A DNA stretch of 64,000 bases, from contig SDZD01000039.1 of NCBI GenBank assembly GCA_004172935.1, positions 1 to 64,000 of the forward strand. Reading direction: 5' to 3'. The notes under the pieces are model-generated. The model did not search any database and was not told the DNA's origin. It worked only from the letters and a program-made list of their open reading frames with translations. The first letter of the stretch is position 1. The number at the start of each line of letters is the position of its first letter. This stretch comes from a bacterium (lineage in GTDB: Bacteria > Armatimonadota > Abditibacteriia > Abditibacteriales > Abditibacteriaceae). The position numbers were made by a program, and so were the translations under genes. This document shows, piece by piece, positions 39,153-48,911 of this stretch.

Positions 39153-39986
39153 TTAGCGTTCGCCGCGTTCGGCTCCGCACGAGCCGTCGCCGTTGGGGTT
39201 GAAGCCCGGTTGGTTGGGGTTGCGGGTGGGCGACCAGGTGGGACCGTCGCAGAAGGAGTCGAAGCGGGCTTCGCTGTTGAGCCATTTCACGTGGCCGTCC
39301 ATGAACGAGGCGACGACGCCATCGGGGTGGAAGATACCCGCGTTACGGCGGTAAGAGATGCTTTCCCACGGTGCCGACCAGCAGCGCATGACGCGCGTTT
39401 CGGTGGGACGTTGGAAGAACGACTGGGGCAACGGGAATGGTGGGCTTTGGGTGTAGGGGCCACCGGGAGGCCCGATGCCCTCGCCGTCGCTGGTATCGAC
39501 GACTTTATAGCGAGCCGTGGGCGGGCCTTCGGCGCTACCATCAGGAAGCATCGAGAAGTTTTCGGGCGCGAAGCGGTAGGAGGTTCCGAAGCCCTGCCAT
39601 AGCGTTGTGCCAGCGGGCACGCTAAAGCCGCCCGAAGTAGCTACGTTCGCAAAACCGGTATCGTCGGGGCAGTGGAACACCTCGCGGCTCTTGATGTACG
39701 GCATCAACTGGACGTGGATACCGAATTCAGGAACGTTGTTGGCCTGTGAGGTGTATTGGCCGATCTGGTTGACGTGGGTGACGGCGAGGGGCATCTTCTC
39801 GTCGTAGTCCTGTACGTACATCAGAATGGCGTTACCGAACTGCTTGAGGTTGGATTGGCACGTCGTCTGGCGGGCTTTTTCGCGAACTCGCGCAAAAACA
39901 GGGAATAGAATCGCCGCCAAAATGGTGATGATGGCGATGACTACAAGAAGCTCTATGAGGGTAAAAGCGGAGCGGCGAGATGACAT
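39153..39986 (-). CDS. DUF1559-type prepilin (chromosomal)
   Basis: 277 residues with an AAGGAGT site. The prepilin signal SAFTLIELLVVIAIITILAA is followed by ILFPVFARVREKARQTTCQS. The central Pro/Gly-rich domain and the ending VVASFMDGHVKWLNSEARFD match the H-X9-DG class. It is closely similar in the first 70 residues to the prophage copy at 12877, but diverges strongly after that. It is exported and processed by a prepilin peptidase, and may assemble in a T2S-like or pilus-like structure or act as a surface protein. Confidence 0.92.
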   Translation of the reverse strand: MSSRRSAFTLIELLVVIAIITILAAILFPVFARVREKARQTTCQSNLKQFGNAILMYVQDYDEKMPLAVTHVNQIGQYTSQANNVPEFGIHVQLMPYIKSREVFHCPDDTGFANVATSGGFSVPAGTTLWQGFGTSYRFAPENFSMLPDGSAEGPPTARYKVVDTSDGEGIGPPGGPYTQSPPFPLPQSFFQRPTETRVMRCWSAPWESISYRRNAGIFHPDGVVASFMDGHVKWLNSEARFDSFCDGPTWSPTRNPNQPGFNPNGDGSCGAERGER

Positions 39987-40194
39987 AAATCGACTCCTTG
40001 CGAGGTGAACTGGCGGCTAAACCGACTTAATCAGTCGGTTAACATGCTTAAGAATAACTCAAAGTCAGCAAAATTTCGACCCTGATGTTCTTATTTCTAT
40101 CAGGGAACGCCCCATTCCAAAAACGAGGGGTTTCCGGCGCCACAAAAAGCGGCGTTATCGTTCAAAAAGCGGATATTTGCTTTCCCTTGCCCAA

Positions 40195-42462
40195 ATGAAT
40201 AACCAGTCGAGACTTCGCCTCTTGCTTTGTGGCGTTTTAGCTGTTGCGATGGCCCCCGTTCAAGCCCAACCCCAAAAAGGGCCGCACCCTGCCCTGCCCT
40301 CTGTGACGGTGCCGGGAGCATTGGGAGTCAACATCCACTTTACCGATGCGCGCGAAGGCGAACTGGAAATGCTGAAAGCGGGTGGCTTTCGGGTTATCCG
40401 CATGGACTTCGCATGGGGAGCCACCGAAAAAGCCAAAGGCGTATACGATTTCTCGGCCTACGACCGCCTCATCAAATCGCTGGATACCCACAAATTGCAG
40501 CCGCTGTTCATCCTCGACTACAGTAACGAATTGTACGACGAAGGCTTGTCGCCCTATACCGACGCCGGGCGCACAGCCTTCGCGAACTGGGCCGGAGCCG
40601 CCGCCAAGCATTTCAAGGGACATAAGGTGCTGTGGGAGATGTATAACGAGCCAAACGGCGGTTTCTGGAAGCCCTTGGCAAAAGTCGAGGATTACATCAA
40701 GTTGGCAGTGGCGACGGGCAAAGCCATCCAGCGCGATGCCCCCGGCGAGTGCTATATCGGGCCGGGAGTTTCGGGCATGGACTTCGGCTTCATGGAGCCG
40801 TGTTTCAAGGCTGGCCTACTGGAATTGTGGGACGGCGTCACAGTGCATCCCTACCGCCAGAGCGACCCCGAATCGGTGAACAACGAATATCGCCGTCTAC
40901 GTTTGATGATTGAGCGTTATAAACCCAAGGACAAAACCATCCCCATTCTTTCGGGCGAATGGGGCTACTCTTCGGCATGGACGAACTTTGACGATGAGAG
41001 GCAGGGCAAGTATTTGCCGCGCCAGTGGATGATCAACATGATGAATAACATCCCGGTTTCCATCTGGTACGACTGGCACGACGACGGCACCGACCCGAAA
41101 GAGTACGAACACCACTTCGGCAGCACCGAGAATCAGTATTTCGCAGGACGCACTCCGGTTTATAACCCCAAACCCAGCTACACCGCTGCCAAAACGCTGG
41201 CGCAGTTTTTAGATGGCTACAAGTTCAATAAACGGCTCAGCCTGGATTCACCCGCCGCCTATCTGCTAGTGTTCTCCAAGGGCAACGAAGTCAAACTTGC
41301 GGCTTGGACGACCTCGCCCGCGCACGAAATCGTGATTCCGGCTTCAGCGGGCAATTTCAAAGTCGTGAATTATCTGGGCGCAACACAACCCAATGCCATC
41401 GCCACCGCGCAGGGCTTGAAAGTACGTATCAGCGATGCGCCAATTTACTTGGAGCCATCTGCCCCAAATGCGGCACTGAGAGAAATAGCGGAATGGAAAA
41501 CAGAACCACTCGAAGTTATAGAGATAGCACCAGTCATGGGCGCACTGGGGGCAAGAGCAGGAAGAAAAACGACAAGGGTACCGGGCGGTTTACGACGCGA
41601 TAACGCCCCTGTTCCACTAGGTTATTCCCGGCAATTTGGGCCTGAGAAGTTGTGGGCATCACAAACCTACCTAACAGTGGTTGGCAACCCATTGAACATT
41701 TCCGTGATGCCTGTGGAGTCCAACAAACTGGAAGTCCGCCTCGAAAACCCATCTGAGTTTCCAACGGTGGGCGAGGTGATAGTCAACGGAGGCCCGGCTC
41801 AAACTGTCAGCTTTACTGATAGCGAAAAACTGCTAATCTTCCCATTCCCTGCGCGTAGCACCGATGGTTCGTGGGAGGCCAAGGTACGCTATAAGGGGAC
41901 AACCGAACGGGATATCGTCGAAGCGACTTATCGGTTCGTGCCAGTCAAGTCGTTCGCCGCTTTAACAGCGGATAATCTCGCGGCTTCGCTGGTTGCCAAT
42001 CCCGATGGCGATGCCAAAATCGAGTCGGAGCAGAGCCTGTCGCTGGAGAACGCGCCACAGCCCGCTCCGAATGGCGGGCCAGTATTGAAGCTGAAGTATC
42101 GCTTCGCTCCCGGCTGGAAGTTCGCGAATATTCAGCCGCGCACCAATCAGTGGGCGACTATCGAAGGTAGCCCCAAGCGGTTAGGCATGTGGGTGTACGG
42201 CGATAGTTCGAACCATCGCATTCGCATGAGGTTCAGCGATAGCACGGGGCAAACCTTCCAACCTGCGGGGACTCCTATCGACTGGACAGGATGGCGCTAC
42301 TATAGCTTCCCGCTCGATAACACCGGGGGGTACTGGAGCGGCGCCAACGATGGGCAGATTCATGGGGCTATCAAGGTCGAATCGCTGTTTTTGCTGGATA
42401 GCGCCGAGCAAAAAGGCGGACAGGGCGAGATTTATGTCAGCTCGCCTTCGTGGATTTATTGA
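40195..42462 (+). CDS. Secreted clan GH-A glycoside hydrolase (GH5/GH39-like)
   Basis: 755 residues from the ATG at 40195, followed by a signal peptide (RLRLLLCGVLAVAMAPVQAQ). A TIM barrel runs to about residue 350: GVNIHFTDAREGELEMLKAG, GFRVIRMDFAWGATE, the acid/base E152 in WEMYNEPNGGF, VTVHPY, and the nucleophile E255 in ILSGEWGYSSAW. The C-terminal half holds two beta-sandwich domains; the last (LKLKYRFAPGWKFANIQPRT) resembles a carbohydrate-binding module. It probably attacks beta-linked plant or microbial polysaccharides. The exact family cannot be assigned from the motifs. Confidence 0.85.
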   Translation: MNNQSRLRLLLCGVLAVAMAPVQAQPQKGPHPALPSVTVPGALGVNIHFTDAREGELEMLKAGGFRVIRMDFAWGATEKAKGVYDFSAYDRLIKSLDTHKLQPLFILDYSNELYDEGLSPYTDAGRTAFANWAGAAAKHFKGHKVLWEMYNEPNGGFWKPLAKVEDYIKLAVATGKAIQRDAPGECYIGPGVSGMDFGFMEPCFKAGLLELWDGVTVHPYRQSDPESVNNEYRRLRLMIERYKPKDKTIPILSGEWGYSSAWTNFDDERQGKYLPRQWMINMMNNIPVSIWYDWHDDGTDPKEYEHHFGSTENQYFAGRTPVYNPKPSYTAAKTLAQFLDGYKFNKRLSLDSPAAYLLVFSKGNEVKLAAWTTSPAHEIVIPASAGNFKVVNYLGATQPNAIATAQGLKVRISDAPIYLEPSAPNAALREIAEWKTEPLEVIEIAPVMGALGARAGRKTTRVPGGLRRDNAPVPLGYSRQFGPEKLWASQTYLTVVGNPLNISVMPVESNKLEVRLENPSEFPTVGEVIVNGGPAQTVSFTDSEKLLIFPFPARSTDGSWEAKVRYKGTTERDIVEATYRFVPVKSFAALTADNLAASLVANPDGDAKIESEQSLSLENAPQPAPNGGPVLKLKYRFAPGWKFANIQPRTNQWATIEGSPKRLGMWVYGDSSNHRIRMRFSDSTGQTFQPAGTPIDWTGWRYYSFPLDNTGGYWSGANDGQIHGAIKVESLFLLDSAEQKGGQGEIYVSSPSWIY

Positions 42463-42523
42463 ATTAAAGCTGTTGGCTATTAGCTTTTAGCTGTTGGCTT
42501 TCTGCTTCGTGGCCCTCACCCTG

Positions 42524-44104
42524 CTATTTCATCTGGCGGTTGAGGAAGTAGACGGCGGCTATCATGGCGCCGCCGGAGAGGGCGCATTGGAGTAGCGAGA
42601 GAACGGCAACGTCATCGGAGAGACCAGCGTGAAGGAGGCTGAAAATGGGCAGCGGCAGGGTGGCGCCGCCGGGGGACTGGACTAACACGGTCACGGTGAG
42701 TTCTCCGGCGCACAGCGCGAAAAAGAGCGTTGCCAGGCCGACGAGCGAGGTGCGCAGCAAAGGGGCGATAACGCTCCATGCGACGCGAAAAGGGGCGGCG
42801 CCAAGGCCACGCGCGGCGCGTAGCAACTCCTCATCGACCGACTGCACGCTCCACAGCATAAGCGCGATGACTAAGGGGCCGAAACGGGCGGCGTAGCCGA
42901 TGAGGGTCATGCCGGATGGCGAGTCGTAGATGGTGGCGACTATGGCGTTGTTCCAGGTCTCGACCAAAGCGACGGCCAATACAACAGGCGTCACCAGTAA
43001 CGGGCACAGCGAAAGCAACAAAGCGGCCTGGCGCAAACGGGGGGGCCATTCGCGCCACATGGTCGCCAACACGAAGGCGCAGGTGATTAGCCCCACAGCA
43101 GCCATGCCGGGAAGAACGAGCGTATTCTGGATGGCATCGGTGTTGGCGGTCATAACCGCCCACGCCGAACCCGGCGATTCGATGGCGAAGGCGAACCGCC
43201 CCAACAGCATGAGCGGGAAGACCAACAGCGTGATCGTCGAGGGCACGCATAGCCAGGTGGCGACAGCGGAGACGGGGCGCTCGAAACGGTCGTTGCTGGT
43301 GACGGCGCGCAGTTCGACCGAGCGCAGCAAGCGAACCGCCGGGAAGAGCAACGCGAAGCCCATGACCAGAACGGGCAAACCCGTGATAGCGGCGCTGTTT
43401 TGGGCGGAGAGTTGGAATAAGCCCTCGACCGAGGCATCGGTGGCCGCGAGGTTGCGGTAGACGTGCATGGAGAAGGTCGGCCAACCCAACAGGTCGGGGG
43501 CGCCCATTTCCCACAGCGAAAGCGCAGCCGCTCCGAAGGCGCCGCCACAGGCGACGGGTAACACGCGCGCTTTCAAGACGCCTAACCACGCGCGCCACTC
43601 ACTGGAAAGCAGCAAAGCGGCCTCTTCTTCTTCGGGGGGTATGCTACGGATGGCGATGGCGGTCGCGCCCGCGACGAGTGGGAAGTAGCAGCCCGATAGC
43701 GAGATGACCGACAGCACATAAGTACCGAGCGAGCCATCTTCGGGAACTCCCGAAGCCAGCGCCAACGAAACGAACGGCGCCGCCGCCAGAGCGGGCGGGA
43801 TGGAGATGGCGACGGCGCACAGCGGCGCGGCTATCACACGCCACCACGCCGGGCCGCGCGCAAGGCCGAAGCCGATGGGAATACCGAGCGCCAGACAAAC
43901 CCCGAACACGCCAGCGCACAGCGCCAGCGAGCGCCACAGCAGCGAAACCGAGGCGCGTGACAGCGGCGAAACCTGCGACCACAGCGAAGGGTGTTCGGCA
44001 AGAGCGGAAAAAGCTTTCCAATGCAGATTAATGGCGGGGCCGAGCAAAAACACCAGCACCACGGCGGTCAACAGCAGCGAAAACGGCGACAAACGACGAG
44101 GCAT
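42524..44104 (-). CDS. Ferric-type ABC transporter permease, fused double domain
   Basis: 526 residues, about 12 membrane helices, built of two BPD_transp_1 halves as in FbpB/SfuB/ThiP permeases. The first cytoplasmic coupling loop is around ALLLSSEWRAWLGVLKARVL, the second around EELLRAARGLGAAPFRVAWS (the EAA motif). The family moves iron, thiamine or related small solutes with a periplasmic binding protein. The binding protein is at 45285 on the same strand, separated by an unrelated gene. No ATPase gene is present in the window. Confidence 0.88.
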   Translation of the reverse strand: MPRRLSPFSLLLTAVVLVFLLGPAINLHWKAFSALAEHPSLWSQVSPLSRASVSLLWRSLALCAGVFGVCLALGIPIGFGLARGPAWWRVIAAPLCAVAISIPPALAAAPFVSLALASGVPEDGSLGTYVLSVISLSGCYFPLVAGATAIAIRSIPPEEEEAALLLSSEWRAWLGVLKARVLPVACGGAFGAAALSLWEMGAPDLLGWPTFSMHVYRNLAATDASVEGLFQLSAQNSAAITGLPVLVMGFALLFPAVRLLRSVELRAVTSNDRFERPVSAVATWLCVPSTITLLVFPLMLLGRFAFAIESPGSAWAVMTANTDAIQNTLVLPGMAAVGLITCAFVLATMWREWPPRLRQAALLLSLCPLLVTPVVLAVALVETWNNAIVATIYDSPSGMTLIGYAARFGPLVIALMLWSVQSVDEELLRAARGLGAAPFRVAWSVIAPLLRTSLVGLATLFFALCAGELTVTVLVQSPGGATLPLPIFSLLHAGLSDDVAVLSLLQCALSGGAMIAAVYFLNRQMK

Positions 44105-44210
44105 GGAAAGATCGTTAGAGGGTTTTGCCGAGGCACAAAGGGTTGGAGGGAGTGGATGGGAATGCGGTCGGCATATTCACGGAGGCTTAGTTTGATGAAG
44201 ACTGGACGCC

Positions 44211-45260
44211 ATGCCCCCACTGAATCTGGCTTCTTGGGAAATTCCTGAAGGAATAGTCGATTCTCCACACGGCGAAGCGCACGCCGCGCACTTCATCCCG
44301 TGGATAGATGGGCCTTGCATGGTGCTGTTTCGCTGCGTCGAAATCTCGTATCGGAAATGGGTTATTTTTGCGCGCGCCGCTAATAGCCAAGAGGAAGGTA
44401 ACTGGCTGGTTTGCAATACGGATTTACCGTCATTGATTGTGAATCGAGATGAAAGTTACTGGAGTACCCCCGCTCCCGACTTTGAACCAATCAAATACAT
44501 CGAAGATTTAGTTAAGTCGCTTTATCGTGCCGATTCACCACTTACCTTTGGTCGGTCGATGGTTATCGAAGCGGAAGGGCAACAGCACTGGGCGCTTCTC
44601 ATACCGATGGAATCGTGCCAGTGGATGCAGTGGGAGTCGCTTACACCATCGGCCCAATTCGAGTTGTCAGAGCCAATCGAATTTAGTGAGGACGTGGCGC
44701 AGTTGCGGGCGCGACTGTATCACGAACTTAGCCGCCCCGACTCAGACGCCAGTTTCGCTCTGCGTTGGACAGAGCTTAGTCCCGACGAAAAATCGGAACT
44801 TTTGTGCGGAGGTAAAGAGCGGATCGCCGAGATTGAGGCTGTGCTGCGCTGGACATTGCAGTCACAAAAACAGTTCTGGAAAAATGTCTCCGCCTGGGAG
44901 TTGCAGCTTCTAGGGAAGCCCCATCTGCTACACATCAGTTACTCCTCGACAAGAACAGCCCGCCCAGAGTCTCACGACTTCTCCCCGCTGTATGATGTCG
45001 CGCGTCTTCTGGTCGAAACTCAGATTGATACTCTCGCCGCCTCACTGCGAGAACGATACACCAGTCCCCGTAGCTATCCAGCCTATGTCCCTGCCTCCGA
45101 TTACCGATGGGGAAAGCAGGATGAAGGTTGGGCTTATGTCCGTGTTTATGGGCCACCAACGGCCCATGAATATTTGGAGGCGAAGTTAAGGTTGCGCGAA
45201 TGGCTGCAATCACACGCTTCCCAGGAAGAGTTCGCTGAGTGGGAGAAGCATTTGGATTAG
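44211..45260 (+). CDS. Hypothetical protein
   Basis: 349 residues, no signal peptide or membrane helix. The protein is rich in Trp, Tyr, Ser and Glu (FIPWIDGPCMVLFRCVEISY, then LIPMESCQWMQWESLTPSAQ and SDYRWGKQDEGWAYVRVYGP). No family is recognised. It lies antisense between the permease and binding protein genes of one transport system, so it probably entered after the operon was formed. An upstream 106-base gap is shared with the permease promoter. Confidence 0.6.
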   Translation: MPPLNLASWEIPEGIVDSPHGEAHAAHFIPWIDGPCMVLFRCVEISYRKWVIFARAANSQEEGNWLVCNTDLPSLIVNRDESYWSTPAPDFEPIKYIEDLVKSLYRADSPLTFGRSMVIEAEGQQHWALLIPMESCQWMQWESLTPSAQFELSEPIEFSEDVAQLRARLYHELSRPDSDASFALRWTELSPDEKSELLCGGKERIAEIEAVLRWTLQSQKQFWKNVSAWELQLLGKPHLLHISYSSTRTARPESHDFSPLYDVARLLVETQIDTLAASLRERYTSPRSYPAYVPASDYRWGKQDEGWAYVRVYGPPTAHEYLEAKLRLREWLQSHASQEEFAEWEKHLD

Positions 45261-45284
45261 CGCCTACGACAGTGCCAGCTCACT

Positions 45285-46331
45285 TTATGGTGTGAACAAA
45301 TCCGCCAGTGGTTTGCGCAGAGATTCCCAGGCAGGGCGCCATTTGGTGAAGTCGGGGAGGGCTTCGTTTTTGAGGAAGCTGAAGTCTTCGCCGCCGCTTT
45401 GCCAATTTTTGGCGTCGCTGAGGTGGCGCACCGAGAAGACGCCGGGCATTTTTGTGGTCAGACGCCCTTCGGTTTGGGCCGATAGCAGGGCATCCAGCAA
45501 TTTGCGGGCGTTTTCGGGGTTGGGAGAGTCTTTGATCATCGAGGCGCAACCGGGGATGAGGACATTGTTTTCGGTGGTCTTGACCAAATAGACAGTCTTC
45601 TTTTGCAGTTTTTGCGACAGGTAATCGTCGGAGTCGGTGACGCCGTACAGCAGGTTGCCATCGGCGACTCCAAGCGCAACGTCGGCGTTACCGGGCAAAA
45701 TTCGCACGCCTTCGGCTTTCATCTGCTTGAAGGTGTCGGCGGTTTTGTCGATGCCGAGACGGGCGCCATAAGCAGCAACCCAATCGCTGCAAGTACCGAA
45801 CTGAGGGTTGGAGATGGCGAATTTGCCGGACATATTTTTAGGCACGAAGAGCAGGTTTTTCTCGGTGCTGGGCTGCGATGAAATCAGCACGCGGGCGCGA
45901 AGGCCCATGCCCGTCCATAAGCCATTGGGGTCTTTATATTCGGCGGGGATGTCTTTGGCCGAAGGCGACTCATAGGACGCGAGATAACCTTCGTTGGCGA
46001 GCAACTGGGTTTGCAGAACCGTCGAGGCCCAGAAGACATCGGCGCGAGGGCGGTTGCGCTCGGCGCGAATTTTATTAGCGAGGCCCGCCGCTTTGGCCGA
46101 TTCAACATCGAAGAGAGGTTGAATGTCGAGGCCCGTCTCTTTTTCGAGTTCATCGAGGATGGGCTTGGAAAAGACATCGTCCACCGAACAGTAGATGACT
46201 ACGCGGTTGCTGGTGCTGGCTGTGGTGCCACCAGTTCCGGTGCCGGATTGCCGGGGGCAACCCGCCAATAGTGCAGAGACTGCCACAACAGGAACGGCAA
46301 GAAGGAGGCGTTTGAGAACAGGGCTTTGCAT
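45285..46331 (-). CDS. ABC transporter substrate-binding lipoprotein (ferric-type)
   Basis: 348 residues. The type II signal (LLLAVPVVAVSALLAGC) puts the lipid anchor on C25. The mature protein starts with a Gly/Thr-rich linker, then NRVVIYCSVDDVFSKPILDE, GLDIQPLFDVESAKAAGLAN, RPRADVFWASTVLQTQLLAN and FAISNPQFGTCSDWVAAYGA, the pattern of FbpA/FutA-like (SBP family 1) proteins. The usual tandem Tyr iron ligands near the C-terminus are not obvious, so another substrate is possible. It is a partner of the permease at 42524. Confidence 0.88.
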   Translation of the reverse strand: MQSPVLKRLLLAVPVVAVSALLAGCPRQSGTGTGGTTASTSNRVVIYCSVDDVFSKPILDELEKETGLDIQPLFDVESAKAAGLANKIRAERNRPRADVFWASTVLQTQLLANEGYLASYESPSAKDIPAEYKDPNGLWTGMGLRARVLISSQPSTEKNLLFVPKNMSGKFAISNPQFGTCSDWVAAYGARLGIDKTADTFKQMKAEGVRILPGNADVALGVADGNLLYGVTDSDDYLSQKLQKKTVYLVKTTENNVLIPGCASMIKDSPNPENARKLLDALLSAQTEGRLTTKMPGVFSVRHLSDAKNWQSGGEDFSFLKNEALPDFTKWRPAWESLRKPLADLFTP

Positions 46332-46355
46332 TCGAGCGGTTAGTGTGAGTAAAGG

Positions 46356-47432
46356 TTACAGGGCAGTCGCGAGCGCGGCTTTCACTTCGTCAAGGATGAG
46401 TTGAGACGACTTGCTTTCGGTGAACAGGTTGTGGGCGAAGCCAAATGCCCAGCCCTCTTCGGCGTTAGCGAGGCCCAACGAGCCGCCATAACCGGGGTGC
46501 CCGAAGCCGCCGTTGAATTTCGCGAAGCCGAGAAAGAAGCCGTCATCATTGTCATCTCGTTTCTGCGTGGGTGGTTGAGGGGCGAGTACGGTTTGAAGGC
46601 GCGCAGGGGATAACAACTCGACGCCCTCGACACCACTGGGAAGCAAGGCGGCATAATGGCGCGCGAGGGCGTGAGCCGTCATGATTCCGGTGGAGGCGGG
46701 CACGACAGCACGCTGCGATTCGGGCTTGTTCATCCAATCGGAGAGCGGCCAGATCCAAAAGGGAATAGCTTCGGCTGTAGGCTCGGCGGGCGCTTCGGGG
46801 CAAGGAGGCTCAGGTTCTTCCAACCACGCGACAGGAACAGAGACGTTTTCGGGAAGGCCGCAAAACATCTCGTTGCCCAGGTGCAGAGGAAGGGTTAGCT
46901 CTTCGTGCCACAACTGCGGGAAGGTTTTTCCGGTGGCGCGACAGGCCACTTCGCCGACGATATGGCCAAAGGTGACGGCGTGGTATTCGGTGCGCTCGCC
47001 GGGAGCAGAAATGGGCTTCATCGCGGCTATCTTGCGACACATCGAATCCCAGTCATTGAAATCGGCGGGCGTGACATCCAGTGGCACTAACGGCAAACCA
47101 GAGGTGTGGTTGAGGGCATGGCGGACGGTGATGCCCTCTTTGCCGTGGGCCGCAAATTCGGGCCATAGCGTGGCGATGGGGGTTTCGTAGCCAAACAGTC
47201 CGCGCTCGACGAGACGATGGGCGATGGTCGCGGCCATGCCCTTAGTCGCCGAGAAGACGGGGAACAGGGTCTGACTGGTGACTTTTTCGCCCGTGTTGAT
47301 ATTAGCGACGCCCGCGTAGGCATCTACGACCAACTGCCCCTGAAAATAGAGCGCGACTTGAACGCCGCGTTCGGTGCCATCGGCGACCAACTGGTCGAGC
47401 AGGTGTTGAATTCGGTGTTGCAAGTTGTTCAT
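46356..47432 (-). CDS. Serine beta-lactamase-fold hydrolase (class C-like/esterase)
   Basis: 358 residues without a signal peptide. The SxxK motif is S61-ATK-64 (PVFSATKGMAATIAHRLVER), the Tyr motif is EYHAVTFGHIVGE in place of YxN, and the third element is GFGHPGYGGS. HALNHTSGLPLV is typical of EstB-like esterases and related peptidases of this fold. A cytoplasmic location and the altered YxN speak for an esterase or peptidase and not for an antibiotic-resistance enzyme. It lies 24 bases from the binding protein gene. Confidence 0.85.
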   Translation of the reverse strand: MNNLQHRIQHLLDQLVADGTERGVQVALYFQGQLVVDAYAGVANINTGEKVTSQTLFPVFSATKGMAATIAHRLVERGLFGYETPIATLWPEFAAHGKEGITVRHALNHTSGLPLVPLDVTPADFNDWDSMCRKIAAMKPISAPGERTEYHAVTFGHIVGEVACRATGKTFPQLWHEELTLPLHLGNEMFCGLPENVSVPVAWLEEPEPPCPEAPAEPTAEAIPFWIWPLSDWMNKPESQRAVVPASTGIMTAHALARHYAALLPSGVEGVELLSPARLQTVLAPQPPTQKRDDNDDGFFLGFAKFNGGFGHPGYGGSLGLANAEEGWAFGFAHNLFTESKSSQLILDEVKAALATAL

Positions 47433-47459
47433 GGGCGTAGCGCCTTCGCGGGTTTGGTT

Positions 47460-47915
47460 TTAGGGTTGTTTCCAGCCTATGTGCAGGAGGCGGTTTTTGA
47501 TGGTTCGAAGCTGTGTGAGAGGGACGAAAAAGCCGTCGCTAACGGTATCGGAGTTGAACCAGATGCCATGAACTCCCTGCGATGTGAATTGTTCGAGGTA
47601 GTCGATGATGCTTTCGGTGGGGATGCTCACGACCATGTGGCTGCCATTGGCATCGTCGAGCTTATTTTCTTTGACGAAACGCTGCAAGCGGTCGAGGTCG
47701 GTGAATGCGCGAATCATAGGCTTGCCTTCGGCATAATTGGGATGGCTGGCGACGTAGGGGCGGACATCGGGAAATTCGCCGCGCGCGATGAAATGCCATG
47801 TGGGGAGCGCGAGGACTTGACCGTACAGGTTGTCGAGCGCCGTCAGGTCGCCTGACTTGCCATCATTGGCTATCGTTTCCTTCACTAAAGCATCGAAATT
47901 GGCTTCGTTTGACAT
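47460..47915 (-). CDS. SseB-like domain protein (tentative)
   Basis: 151 residues from the ATG at 47915 (MSNEANFDALVKETIANDGK). The pattern LYGQVLALPTWHFIARGEFP, then KPMIRAFTDLDRLQRFVKEN and GVHGIWFNSD resembles the SseB N-terminal domain ('lP.~~~dg...~~aFts.erl..f'). SseB-like proteins are found in many bacteria with little functional knowledge. It is soluble and co-directional with the hydrolase gene 28 bases downstream. Confidence 0.5.
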   Translation of the reverse strand: MSNEANFDALVKETIANDGKSGDLTALDNLYGQVLALPTWHFIARGEFPDVRPYVASHPNYAEGKPMIRAFTDLDRLQRFVKENKLDDANGSHMVVSIPTESIIDYLEQFTSQGVHGIWFNSDTVSDGFFVPLTQLRTIKNRLLHIGWKQP

Positions 47916-48007
47916 AATATCGTTTCTTCCGGCCCTCAGTAATACATCTCGTTGAGGCAACGGAGAGATTCAATGGTTTTTGGTAGCAAATCGCGCGGCA
48001 TTTTGGG

Positions 48008-48814
48008 CTAGAATTTCAGGGTTTGACCGGGGGCGATTTCGCGGGGTTCGCCGTCGATGCTCACCCATAGCGTGAGGTGGCTCAGGTTATGGACGATGTC
48101 GCCGCTGACACTGGTGCGGAGTCGGCGCAGGGCATCACAATAATCCTTGATTTCGATATTGGTCGCCAGCCAGACATCGTCGCGGGCGGCGGCGATTTGC
48201 TTGCCGAAGTTTTCGATGAGTTCCCAGTTGCTGTTGCGGTCGAACTCGTAGCTATGGCCCCACACATACAGAAGTTGGAGGCGGTTTTTGGCGGGTGAGG
48301 CAAGGAAGGTTTCGGTTTTCTTTTCGAGGTCGTGGGCGTGGTGACAGGTGGGGTGCCAACGCAAGAAATCGTCGGGCAGCTGGAAGCCGCCGTGCGATTG
48401 AGTGGTGCGGGCGTACTCGATGCCATAGTGCGGCAGGGCAGTCAAAACGCGCGTGTCGTAAGAGCCGAAGGGGTAGGACATGCCGCGCACCGCGTAGCCG
48501 ACTAGCGATTCGAGAGTGCGCCGATCTTCGAGGAGTTCATGCGCCATCGCTTCGGGGGGCAGGGTTTCGAGGTGGGGATGGGTGACGCTGTGCGCCGATA
48601 CCTCGTGGCCCGCGAAGAGCGGCGCGACTTCGTCGGCATTGATGTAGTTCTGATTGCCCAGAAAGCCGGAGTTCAGGTGGAAAGTACCGCGCAAGCCGTA
48701 GAGGTTGAAAATTTCGACTAAGCGCCTGTCGTGGATGGTGCCGTCGTCGTAGGAAAGCGTGACAGCCTTGTGCTTGGCGCCGGGAAACAGAGTGGTGCGA
48801 ACGGAGTGCTGCAT
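48008..48814 (-). CDS. Polysaccharide deacetylase (NodB homology domain)
   Basis: 268 residues without a clear signal peptide. The NodB motifs are visible: VTLSYDDGTIHD (D23/D24), HSVTHPHL with metal ligands H75 and H79, RGMSYPFGSYDTRV, and a late WGHSYEF. The family removes N- or O-acetyl groups from chitin, peptidoglycan or other polysaccharides with a metal ion. A cytoplasmic or non-classically exported form is suggested by the missing signal. The C-terminal 50 residues (GDIVHNLSHLTLWVSIDGEP) form a small extra beta domain. Confidence 0.88.
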   Translation of the reverse strand: MQHSVRTTLFPGAKHKAVTLSYDDGTIHDRRLVEIFNLYGLRGTFHLNSGFLGNQNYINADEVAPLFAGHEVSAHSVTHPHLETLPPEAMAHELLEDRRTLESLVGYAVRGMSYPFGSYDTRVLTALPHYGIEYARTTQSHGGFQLPDDFLRWHPTCHHAHDLEKKTETFLASPAKNRLQLLYVWGHSYEFDRNSNWELIENFGKQIAAARDDVWLATNIEIKDYCDALRRLRTSVSGDIVHNLSHLTLWVSIDGEPREIAPGQTLKF

Positions 48815-48911
48815 GACTAAGTGTGGATGACTGACAGCTTAGCAAGCACGCGGCACAGCTTCGCCACAATAGGCAACACAACCCTTGGCGGCGACACTCA
48901 AAGTTACTTCC

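Noticed and set aside
42831..43598. Long minus-strand frame inside the permease gene
   Set aside because: The translation is Arg/His-rich and lacks hydrophobic helices; the permease frame on the same strand is clearly the coding one.
46356..47432. Antibiotic-resistance beta-lactamase
   Set aside because: No export signal and a changed YxN motif; an esterase or peptidase of the same fold fits better.
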